Source: Gammaproteobacteria bacterium UBA6968
Lineage (GTDB): Bacteria > Pseudomonadota > Gammaproteobacteria > Pseudomonadales > Azotimanducaceae
Direction of reading: 5' to 3'
DNA: 9,278 nt
Assembly: GCA_002450255.1 (NCBI GenBank)
Contig: DJYW01000097.1
Location: 15,473-24,750 of the forward strand
A model generated the notes under the pieces. That model had not been told where the DNA came from. It made no database searches and saw nothing but the letters and a program-made list of their open reading frames with translations. Below are positions 1 to 5,847 of the stretch, piece by piece. The position numbers were made by a program, and so were the translations under genes. How positions within the stretch are numbered: the first letter of the stretch is position 1; every line of letters starts with the position of its first letter.

Positions 1-22
1 CGCAACCAGCCGGCACCGCAAT

Positions 23-829
23 TTAGAAGAAAAAACAAATCGCTCTGGCTTCTATGCTTTCACGCGGCGTGACGGTCTGACCGCTAACTCGAGGATCGTC
101 AAATGCACTGTGCAGCGTTGGCAGAAACGGGGCCTCAGCAGAGTCGTAAGTTTTGAACATCAGCACTTCATTGCGCTGCATAGTGGAATAAAAGTACCAC
201 TGGTGCTGATCGGCAAAACTCGATTGATAAATCTCAATCTGAAACCCTTCACCACCACCATAATTGTGCAAGTCCGTAGGGATGAGTTCGTCTTTGGAAA
301 CCGTACGCGAATCGCATAGCGCCAGCGGCGCATCCAATCCGTCCGCGTCAAATCGACGCCACAGGTTGTACACGGCAATTCTCTTGGGAACGCGTTCCGC
401 TGTTTCCAACAACGGCAGAATCGTTTCCTGAAACTGGGGCGTAAAATCGTTATGCACCAAGCGGTGTGCACCGAGTCGTTTTCCGCTCACTGCCTCTGCT
501 TCGTTACGCACAATGTGCGATTGTATGTGTACCGCATGCGCACCGATCTCGGCGGCAACGAGTTTCTGCATTTCAGGATAGTAACGGGCCAGCACATCCG
601 CTTCGTCGTAAAAATCAGTGACCGCGGAGTCGTGCGTCAGCAATTTAAAGCCCGCAGCACTTAGCTCGTGATGCTCACCGCGCGCGTCGTTCACCGTTTT
701 ACGAAACGCTTCGTGGTCCGGCCGATCTGGATCAGGCGCACTCAATCCAAAGGCAGGCTTTGCTTCGTCTGGCCGAAGCGGTTTTCGATAAAAGAAATCC
801 GCTTCAATTTTTTTTAAGTTTGCTTCCAT
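23..829 (-). CDS. CmcJ/AsaB-family putative Fe(II)/2-oxoglutarate-type oxygenase
   Basis: A 268-residue protein that I recognise as the CmcJ/NvfI/AsaB family, related to the cephamycin 7-alpha-methoxylase component and fungal AsaB-like hydroxylases/desaturases. Characteristic pieces are the H126-x-D128 pair in 'VHNDFTP', 'VYNLWR' (153-158), 'LALCDSR' (169-175), the aromatic 'HQWYFYSTM' stretch (209-217) with 'MFKTYDS' (224-230), the distal H240 followed by 'AFDDP', and the terminal 'PRESIEAR' (255-262). H126, D128 and H240 would make a facial-triad iron site. The family's length (about 250-300 aa) fits a full protein, and the C-terminus ends close to the window edge but with its own stop. The ATG is supported by an AGGGGG ribosome site (835-840) 5 nt upstream. 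A TATAAA box and a 14-bp palindrome lie about 90 nt upstream. The substrate cannot be told. Family assignment is confident; the catalysed reaction (hydroxylation or desaturation) is inferred from the family only. Confidence 0.88.
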   Translation of the reverse strand: MEANLKKIEADFFYRKPLRPDEAKPAFGLSAPDPDRPDHEAFRKTVNDARGEHHELSAAGFKLLTHDSAVTDFYDEADVLARYYPEMQKLVAAEIGAHAVHIQSHIVRNEAEAVSGKRLGAHRLVHNDFTPQFQETILPLLETAERVPKRIAVYNLWRRFDADGLDAPLALCDSRTVSKDELIPTDLHNYGGGEGFQIEIYQSSFADQHQWYFYSTMQRNEVLMFKTYDSAEAPFLPTLHSAFDDPRVSGQTVTPRESIEARAICFFF

Positions 830-911
830 ATTTACCCCCTGTCGCTGAACTGTAGCGGCCGACTTTGCACCTTCGGCGTAACGCAGCCAGCAGTGTTTTG
901 AAACGGATTAG

Positions 912-933
912 CTGGTCCCGACCAGATTTTATA
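912..933 (-). promoter_or_regulatory. Possible promoter and operator of the CmcJ-like gene
   Basis: On the minus strand a TATAAA hexamer (928-933) is followed immediately by a perfect inverted repeat, CTGGTC-CC-GACCAG (912-925), so the palindrome would cover the expected transcription start about 90 nt before the CmcJ-like ATG. I see no good -35 box. The arms resemble the GntR-family FadR operator (CTGGT-N3-ACCAG), but the spacer here is one base longer. A TetR or GntR family repressor site is a reasonable guess. The palindrome is seen directly; its function is inferred. Confidence 0.4.
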
Positions 934-962
934 ACGGCTTTGAACTGGGCTCTGGCAGCCTA

Positions 963-980
963 TGTACTAATTTTTGTACT
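963..980 (+). repeat. Direct repeat TGTACT, 12-bp period
   Basis: TGTACT occurs at 963-968 and again at 975-980, separated by six mostly A/T bases, upstream of the possible CmcJ-like promoter. Each copy contains the palindrome GTAC. It could be a regulator half-site pair spaced just over one helical turn apart, or chance in an A/T-rich spot. Confidence 0.25.
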
Positions 981-1072
981 CGCCTTTTCACTGTTGATAG
1001 CGCTTTAAAATGTAACGGCTCTGGCTCGAATGATACGCGAGTAACTGGTTTCTGGGGAACCTCGCAAACCCA

Positions 1073-1340
1073 CTAGGTTGCTAGATATCCACCGTCCACG
1101 GGAATTGGCTAACGCGCGATATAACCCGCTTCATCCGACAACAGTAACGCAACAGTGGCGCCGTATTCTTCTTCGATTTTGGCCGCGCGATGAATCGGCT
1201 GCCAGGCTTTTGGCCTAGGAAGCTTGGCTTTCGGCGTCATCGAATCCGCCTGATCTTGCAGCGAATGTTACGCCAGATAACTTTCGTCAGCAGCGGCTGG
1301 CAATCGCTACATCGTGTTTCCGAATCGCCGCTTTGGTGGC
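1073..1340 (-). pseudogene. Decayed C-terminal half of a short-chain dehydrogenase/reductase
   Basis: Reading the minus strand, the frame ending at a stop at 1073-1075 encodes an unmistakable SDR tail: 'RAAKIEEEYGATVALLL', then 'SDEAGYIAR', an in-frame TAG (1109-1111), and 'PIPVDGGYLAT' plus stop. The TAG sits where family members have the Gln or other residue of 'ITGQ-IPVDGG', so one CAG-to-TAG change would explain it. Farther upstream, in the frame of the SnoaL-like gene and directly after its stop, is 'ATKAAI', which looks like the region around the SDR catalytic YxxxK lysine. It lies about 65 codons before 'SDEAGY', close to the spacing in intact SDRs (about 69 in FabG). The frame differs between the two pieces and stops intervene. 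The Rossmann-fold N-terminal half (about 150 residues) is missing. The SDR identity of the tail is strong; the 'ATKAAI' part is weaker. It is the remains of a gene that probably followed the SnoaL-like gene in one operon. Confidence 0.75.
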
Positions 1341-1829
1341 TTAGCTGGGCGGGAAATGACTGGGGTCCTGAAACGCAAAGTCTAAATCGCAGGAGGCGAT
1401 GCGCCACCCATCTACGGTTAATTTGAACGAATTGGTGTAATGCCCTATTGCAGCCGGACCACGCAGCATGACGGGTTCGTCCACCAGGCTCTCGGCACCG
1501 ATATGTCGGTATAACGATAAATAGGCAATACCGCTCGCAGTGGTTTCGCTGAGCACATCGATAGCGATGTTCGTAATCACGTGCCGCGAACGAAGTTCAT
1601 CAGTGCGTCGGCTCATGGCGCGTCGAATCTTTTCCTTGCCCTGAAGCTTGCCCGCCACATTCAATGCGCCGTCTTGTGCAAACAGATCGACAAACCGGTC
1701 GTAGTCTCTGAAATCGAGATGCCGCGCATAGTCGACAAATAGCTGCTCACAAATACGCGTGATTATCGCCTGCTGATGCGTGCTCACCACGGCATGTTGA
1801 TTGTTTTCTGATTGATGCTCCGATGCCAT
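1341..1829 (-). CDS. SnoaL/NTF2-like family protein
   Basis: A 162-residue protein of the nuclear-transport-factor-2/SnoaL-like superfamily (SnoaL_4 type), the cone-shaped alpha+beta fold used by small isomerases, dehydratases, hydroxylase-associated proteins and ring-hydroxylating dioxygenase beta subunits. Typical features are the N-terminal helix 'ITRICEQLFVDYARHLDFRDYDRFVDLFAQDG' region (23-54, quoted in parts), 'RSRHVITNIAIDV' (81-92), and the end strand 'DGWRIASCDLDF' (140-151). ATG 1827-1829 is chosen because GGAGG lies 8 nt upstream (1838-1842). A 17-bp palindrome lies just before that. Its stop directly abuts the SDR remnant, and the CmcJ-like gene follows on the same strand. It is divergent from the phytanoyl-CoA dioxygenase-like gene. 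The family is likely; catalytic role and substrate are unknown, and no signal peptide is seen, so it should be cytoplasmic. Confidence 0.85.
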   Translation of the reverse strand: MASEHQSENNQHAVVSTHQQAIITRICEQLFVDYARHLDFRDYDRFVDLFAQDGALNVAGKLQGKEKIRRAMSRRTDELRSRHVITNIAIDVLSETTASGIAYLSLYRHIGAESLVDEPVMLRGPAAIGHYTNSFKLTVDGWRIASCDLDFAFQDPSHFPPS

Positions 1830-1837
1830 GGATTAAT

Positions 1838-1842
1838 CCTCC
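1838..1842 (-). promoter_or_regulatory. Strong ribosome binding site of the SnoaL-like gene
   Basis: GGAGG on the minus strand, 8 nt before the ATG at 1829, fixes the start codon of the SnoaL-like gene and argues against the overlapping longer reading frame that begins at 1950. Confidence 0.8.
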
Positions 1843-1849
1843 GGTAAAC

Positions 1850-1866
1850 GCGGCAATAATTGCCGC
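1850..1866. promoter_or_regulatory. 17-bp perfect palindrome, possible operator
   Basis: GCGGCAAT-A-ATTGCCGC is an inverted repeat with perfect 8-bp arms and a single central base, lying 21-37 nt upstream of the SnoaL-like start codon and in the divergent region shared with the phytanoyl-CoA dioxygenase-like gene. Its size and symmetry match a dimeric repressor site (TetR- or LacI-like). No regulator gene lies in the window. The repeat is seen; binding is inferred. Confidence 0.45.
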
Positions 1867-2240
1867 AACAAGGGCGACAAATAGCGCGGCGAGTCGTGCT
1901 GCAATCAGCGCGGCAAGGCGCTCGCCCGTAAACCCGGTCATATGGTTCACAGACGTCGCTTTTGTTGGTCACGCACACTATTCATTGCATCGGCGTGTTT
2001 CGCAAGCGAACCAACCGATCTTTAGACTGGCTGCGCGGGTACTCAGCGCCTATCCGGGGTTTTGGAGAAGTTGTATAGTCTCGGCGGGAGCATTCGAGCA
2101 TGCGAGGCTTGCTCGCAAAACCGCAGGCTGTAAGCACAGCCCAATTAAACGCCCGCCAAAAGCCAACCGCAGAGCAGATGCGAGAGCAAGAGCAAAGTGT
2201 TTAAGCATGACTAGACGCCGACTCACTTCAAGGGAAGCAC
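1867..2240. other. Divergent intergenic region with several small inverted repeats
   Basis: The space between the divergent SnoaL-like and phytanoyl-CoA dioxygenase-like genes holds no convincing gene; open frames here have no ribosome site and no recognisable content. It contains a 12-bp palindrome TTCGC-AA-GCGAA (1999-2010), a -10-like TATAGT (2074-2079) without a clear -35, and a hairpin TGCGAG-GCTTG-CTCGCA (2101-2117). The hairpin would fall in the 5' leader if that -10 is used. The AAGGGA ribosome site of the downstream gene is at 2230-2235. Confidence 0.4.
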
Positions 2241-3023
2241 ATGAGCCCTGAACAAAAATATCTATTTGATGTCCTCGGCTATATCGTCGTACCCGATGTA
2301 CTAAGCGCAGAACAAATTGATCGGTTGCGCACCACAATCCAAGCACCGACCGAACAATTTCCACCGGTGCCTCAAACAGAGGGCCCTCTGCATTGGGATG
2401 CGATTTGGCGCGACTTACTGGATCTACCGGTGCTGGCCCCTATTTTAGAAAATCTGATTGGCAATCCGGAGCTACTAAGCGCCAGAGCAAAGCGCCATGA
2501 TTCGCCCTTACCAACCTACCGACTCGACCACATCAATGTGCATACCCACGTCACAAACGGTTTCGCCGGCGGTCAGCTCCATGGCGGCTGGGCCGGCACC
2601 TCAGGGTTTTACCGATTTGCAAACAACTCGCTTTATAACGGACTGACCACGGTTAGCTTTGAGCTTTACGACACGCATCCCAATGGCGGCGGCTTCGCTT
2701 GTATTCCCGGTTCTCACAAGGCCAATTTGGATTTGCCCGCAGGTTGGCAGGATTTGACTAAAGGCGTCCACGATTGCGTTAGCCGAATCGCGGCCAAACC
2801 CGGCGATGCTATTATTTTTACCGAGGCGTTGATTCACGGCACGCTACCCTGGACCGTGAACGATCCCCGCTCTACCGTTTTTTATAAGTTTTCACCGCAT
2901 ACGTTAAGCTGGTCGGCAGACTTTTTTGCCGCAGCAGATTTTTCGGCTTATGCGGATATGGATGCGCGCAAACTTGCTCTATTAGAAAAACCGAATGCGC
3001 GCTATCCGCGGCGGCCGAGATAA
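2241..3023 (+). CDS. Phytanoyl-CoA dioxygenase (PhyH) family protein
   Basis: A 260-residue protein of the PhyH-type Fe(II)/2-oxoglutarate oxygenase family, likely cytoplasmic. Seen: the N-terminal 'LFDVLGYIVVPDVLSAEQI' segment (8-26), 'YRLDHINVH' (93-101), 'LHGGW' (113-117), 'GGGFACIPGSHKAN' (149-162), 'AAKPGDAIIFTEALIHGTLPW' region (184-204) with distal H199, and R210 in 'DPRST', which fits the 2-oxoglutarate-binding arginine. The first metal motif is H114-G-G116, where most members have H-x-D. This occurs in a side branch of the family and also recalls the H-x-G/A sites of iron halogenases, so the exact chemistry is open. The ATG is supported by AAGGGA 5 nt upstream. The gene is divergent from the SnoaL-like gene and is followed after 98 nt by the GST-like gene, with which it may be cotranscribed. 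Fold assignment is confident; substrate unknown. Confidence 0.87.
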   Translation: MSPEQKYLFDVLGYIVVPDVLSAEQIDRLRTTIQAPTEQFPPVPQTEGPLHWDAIWRDLLDLPVLAPILENLIGNPELLSARAKRHDSPLPTYRLDHINVHTHVTNGFAGGQLHGGWAGTSGFYRFANNSLYNGLTTVSFELYDTHPNGGGFACIPGSHKANLDLPAGWQDLTKGVHDCVSRIAAKPGDAIIFTEALIHGTLPWTVNDPRSTVFYKFSPHTLSWSADFFAAADFSAYADMDARKLALLEKPNARYPRRPR

Positions 3024-3121
3024 ACAGCAATAAGGCGCCCGGGCAGAAGCAAAAACGGCGAGGCAACGTTAAGCATGAATTACGAAGCCATAAACTCAAT
3101 ATAATTGTTGGAGACCGCAGG

Positions 3122-4174
3122 ATGTTTGCAGGACGTTATACGCTATGGGGCGGAGAACACAGCCTTTTTACTCGCAAGCTCCAGGCCATGCTCAATTACC
3201 AGGGCCTGGACTATGAGTTTAAGCTTAAAACCGCGGCGAGTAGGGAAGCCGTTGAGGCGCGCCTGGGCACGCATTTCATACCAGGTCTGGAAACCCCGGA
3301 AGGCTGGTTTATTCACGACTCCACGCCCATTGGCCTGATGCTCAATGCGAAATATCCGGAACGACGCATTCTGCCAACCTCGCCGGTGCAACGGATCGCT
3401 GCGCATTTGCTCGAGGATTGGGCAGATGAATGGTTCGGGCGCTACGCCATATGTAGCCGCTGGTGCTTTCCAGACAACATCGCAGTCGTCGCATTGGGTT
3501 TTTACGCTAACGCCATGGGCAAATTTATGCACGAAGCGCTCACGCCCGAGGAACAAGAGGAGGCCGTGACAACCATTACCAACGTGCGGGACAACTTCGG
3601 CCTGAAAGCCTGCGCAAACCGAGGCTGCGGACCGGATCAGGCAGCCGCCGTGCGCGCCGACTTCGAACAATTAATGCGGCACGCCGACGCACACTATAGC
3701 GAACACGCTTTTTTACTAGGCGACCGTGCCAGCCTTGGCGACTTCAGTTTCGCAGGACTGTTTACCGCACATATCGCAGCAGACCCGGAACCACGTAGTT
3801 GGATAGAAGCAAGCGCACCGGCAATGCTGGGCCACATGGAGCGCGTCTTCAACGCGACCAGCGACGCCGCAGACTATCTCGCTGAAGACCGGCTGCCCAA
3901 AACACTAAACCCATTTTTTGATCACATGCGCGAGACCTATCACCAGTTCTTAAGGGTTTCGCGAGAAGCGCTTGGCAAAGGCGAAAAATGGTGCGAAGTC
4001 GATCTAGGTGACGGCCCCATCAAAATGCGCTCGCTCAAATACAGCGAGGTCTCTCGTTGCCACATTAAAAAAGAGATCGAATCATTATCGTCATCAGATC
4101 GGAGCAAGGTCGATGCCGTACTCGGGCCACTCGGCATTCTCGACGCTTACCTGCTCCCAGAACTGGTGTTGTAA
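3122..4174 (+). CDS. Glutathione S-transferase-like protein with C-terminal extension
   Basis: A 350-residue protein. The N-terminal 80 residues look like a GST thioredoxin fold: 'YTLWGGEHSLFTRKLQAML' region (6-24) with S14 at the place of the usual catalytic Ser/Cys, and 'IHDSTPIGLMLNAKYPERRILP' region (64-85), which corresponds to the glutathione-contacting 'DSxxI' motif. Residues about 90-245 form the all-helical C domain, including 'LGDRASLGDFSFAGLF' (199-214), the usual GST helix N-cap and hydrophobic core motif. Residues about 250-350 continue past the normal GST end (about 210-240) into an extension that I cannot assign. GGAG (3110-3113) lies 8 nt before the ATG and decides this start over a frame beginning at 3105. 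The neighbouring oxygenase genes suggest a role in modifying or detoxifying the same class of compound. GST-fold assignment is good; enzymatic activity is not shown. Confidence 0.82.
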   Translation: MFAGRYTLWGGEHSLFTRKLQAMLNYQGLDYEFKLKTAASREAVEARLGTHFIPGLETPEGWFIHDSTPIGLMLNAKYPERRILPTSPVQRIAAHLLEDWADEWFGRYAICSRWCFPDNIAVVALGFYANAMGKFMHEALTPEEQEEAVTTITNVRDNFGLKACANRGCGPDQAAAVRADFEQLMRHADAHYSEHAFLLGDRASLGDFSFAGLFTAHIAADPEPRSWIEASAPAMLGHMERVFNATSDAADYLAEDRLPKTLNPFFDHMRETYHQFLRVSREALGKGEKWCEVDLGDGPIKMRSLKYSEVSRCHIKKEIESLSSSDRSKVDAVLGPLGILDAYLLPELVL

Positions 4175-4199
4175 GCATCAAAACGTCTGCGGCTGCTGT

Positions 4200-4228
4200 G
4201 CAGGAACTGCCCGCCTACAAGTTCCTGC
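4200..4228. promoter_or_regulatory. Inverted repeat upstream of the sigma-54 promoter
   Basis: GCAGGAAC and GTTCCTGC form perfect 8-bp arms around a 13-nt spacer, between the GST-like gene and the sigma-54 promoter. No T-run follows, so it is a poor intrinsic terminator in the plus direction. Its centre lies about 160 bp upstream of the predicted start site, which is the usual range for a sigma-54 activator (enhancer-binding protein) site. It does not match the NtrC consensus. Function is inferred. Confidence 0.4.
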
Positions 4229-4350
4229 TCGCCGGCAGAACAAGCACCAAGCGTAAACAGTGCCTAAGAAGATCAAGACACCTGCTGCTGCACGATGGAA
4301 TTGATGGCTCAGCTTGAAAACAATCTCGCCGCAATCAGTAGATTTAGTTC

Positions 4351-4366
4351 TGGCACGAGGCTTGCT
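4351..4366 (+). promoter_or_regulatory. Sigma-54 (RpoN) -24/-12 promoter
   Basis: TGGCACG-AGGC-TTGCT, preceded by a pyrimidine, matches the sigma-54 consensus YTGGCACGrNNNTTGCW at every defined position, with the invariant GG and GC separated by exactly 10 nt. Transcription would start near 4377, about 20-30 nt before the ATP-grasp gene, in the right orientation and place to drive the operon. Sigma-54 promoters require an ATP-driven enhancer-binding protein, so expression is probably tightly induced, for example by nitrogen status or stress; which signal cannot be told here. Confidence 0.85.
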
Positions 4367-4395
4367 TATTTCTTAGCATAAACGGCCGAATTTAC

Positions 4396-5844
4396 TTGGA
4401 GAACAGTCTGGAGCTTTATACCCCCGAGGAATACTTTGACGAGTTGTTAACCGATTCTGGGCGCGCACGATCTGGCGCGGCACGGATAGTCAACTGGCTC
4501 AAAAAAACCGACCAAAGTGAACTGCAACGCTACCGAGAAACAGCGGAGCTTGCGGTTAAGGAAATGGGGATCAGCTTCACTGTGTATTCTGATAGGGGCA
4601 ACATTGATCGCTCCTGGCCTTTCGATATTATTCCTAGGATCATCCCCGCTGCTGAGTGGCAGCGTGTCAGCCGCGGCTTGATTCAGAGAACGCGGGCGTT
4701 AAATTGCTTTATTCAAGATGTTTACACCAATCAGCGCATTCTCGCGGACGACATTCTGCCTGCCGAGCTGATACTGAAATCTCCAAACTATCGACCAGAA
4801 TGCCGCGGTGTCACGCCCAAACACCAAGCCTGGGCCAACATCACGGGTTCGGATCTCATACGCGGTTCCGATGGTCAGTTTTATGTACTCGAAGACAACT
4901 TGCGGGTTCCTTCTGGCGTGTCCTATATGATCGAAAACCGTGAGCTGACCAAACGCGTCATGCCGGAAATATTCGCCAACCACAGCGTATTGCCCGTCGA
5001 CGACTATGCCTCACAGTTGTACAAAATGCTGGCATCCCTAGCACCAATTCAGCGCAAAAAACCCAGTATCGTGGTGCTGACACCGGGCATTTATAACTCT
5101 GCCTACTTCGAGCACGCGTATCTCGCGCGGGAAATGGGCGTTGAACTCGTGGAAGGCAGCGATTTGTCCGTAAACAGCGACGGTATCGTCGTTATGAACA
5201 CCGTCGAAGGAGACGTACGTGTTGACGTGATTTATCGGCGTATCAATGAAGAATTCTTAGACCCCGAGGTGTTCCGTGATGACTCAGAATTAGGTACCCC
5301 CGGACTAATGCGCGCCTGGCAAACCGGCAACGTAGCCATCGCCAACGCACCAGGCGCGGGCGTCGCAGACGACAAAGCCATTTATGCCTACGTGCCAGAT
5401 ATGATTCGTTACTACCTGGGCGCGGAACCACTGATTCAAAACATCGAAACATATTTATGCCGCAACGAAAAAGATCGCGAGTTCGTGCTAAATAATTTGG
5501 ACAAACTGGTAGTAAAGCCTGTGAATGAGTCAGGAGGATACGGAATTATGATTGGCCCACACAGCAGCGCGAGCAAGCGACGCCGTTTCGCAAAACTAAT
5601 CGAAGCCAACCCTGAAAGCTATATCGCGCAACCCACCATTACCCTCTCCACTGCGCCAACCGCCGGCAAAGATAGCGTCGAACCGCGCCACCTCGACCTG
5701 CGGCCCTTTATTTTACAGGGCAAAGACAGCTGGCTTAGCGCCGGAGGACTTACGCGTGTGGCGCTTAAAAAAGGATCCTTGGTTGTTAACTCCTCACAGG
5801 GCGGTGGCAGTAAAGACACTTGGATCTTCGGCGCGAAGCGATAA
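4396..5844 (+). CDS. Circularly permuted type 2 ATP-grasp protein
   Basis: A protein of up to 482 residues belonging to the COG2308 family of circularly permuted ATP-grasp enzymes, predicted to form amide bonds between a carboxylate and an amine using ATP. Family-specific blocks are all present: 'VLEDNLRVPSGVSYMIENR' region (164-182), 'IYRRINEEFLDP' (279-290), 'NAPGAGVADDKAIYAYVPDM' region (317-336), 'LVVKPVNESGGYG' (371-383, nucleotide-binding loop), 'YIAQPTITLST' (409-419), 'PRHLDLRPF' (430-438) and 'GGLTRVAL...SSQGGGSKDTW' (450-476). Length is normal for the family. No in-frame ATG or GTG is available at the 5' end: TTG 4396 has no ribosome site before it, while CTG 4408 has GGAG 6 nt upstream, so the start is uncertain by four codons. 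First gene of a three-gene operon behind the sigma-54 promoter. No tail or substrate is identifiable; peptide or tag synthesis is the family-level proposal. Confidence 0.93.
   Translation: MENSLELYTPEEYFDELLTDSGRARSGAARIVNWLKKTDQSELQRYRETAELAVKEMGISFTVYSDRGNIDRSWPFDIIPRIIPAAEWQRVSRGLIQRTRALNCFIQDVYTNQRILADDILPAELILKSPNYRPECRGVTPKHQAWANITGSDLIRGSDGQFYVLEDNLRVPSGVSYMIENRELTKRVMPEIFANHSVLPVDDYASQLYKMLASLAPIQRKKPSIVVLTPGIYNSAYFEHAYLAREMGVELVEGSDLSVNSDGIVVMNTVEGDVRVDVIYRRINEEFLDPEVFRDDSELGTPGLMRAWQTGNVAIANAPGAGVADDKAIYAYVPDMIRYYLGAEPLIQNIETYLCRNEKDREFVLNNLDKLVVKPVNESGGYGIMIGPHSSASKRRRFAKLIEANPESYIAQPTITLSTAPTAGKDSVEPRHLDLRPFILQGKDSWLSAGGLTRVALKKGSLVVNSSQGGGSKDTWIFGAKR
4398..4401 (+). promoter_or_regulatory. 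GGAG that decides between TTG and CTG start
   Basis: GGAG overlaps the TTG at 4396-4398 and lies 6 nt before an in-frame CTG at 4408. With transcription starting near 4377, a TTG start would leave a leader of about 19 nt with no ribosome site. Translation may therefore begin at the CTG, which is unusual in bacteria. Confidence 0.4.
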
Positions 5845-5847
5845 CCT

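Noticed and set aside
1747..1950. Minus-strand 67-residue hydrophobic frame overlapping the SnoaL-like start
   Set aside because: Ala/Leu-rich content comes from a GCGGCA-like low-complexity stretch, there is no ribosome site, and the GGAGG at 1838-1842 clearly serves the SnoaL-like ATG.
1823..2251. Plus-strand 142-residue frame in the divergent spacer
   Set aside because: No ribosome site or recognisable motif; composition is rich in Arg, Ala and Ser as in chance frames of GC-rich DNA, and it runs into the start of the PhyH-like gene.
3100..3105. Perfect TATAAT before the GST-like gene
   Set aside because: No -35 hexamer at 16-18 nt, and the start site would fall on the ribosome site, leaving almost no leader; read-through from the PhyH-like gene is simpler.
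3143..3670. Minus-strand 175-residue frame under the GST-like gene
   Set aside because: It is the antisense shadow of a well-supported coding region, with no family motif or ribosome site.
4200..4228. Inverted repeat as an intrinsic terminator of the GST-like gene
   Set aside because: The 13-nt loop and absence of a following T-run make it a poor terminator; regulatory use is listed instead as a low-confidence option.
4333..4345. IHF-like site between the inverted repeat and the sigma-54 promoter
   Set aside because: Two mismatches to WATCAANNNNTTR and too close to the -24 element for the usual DNA-bending role.
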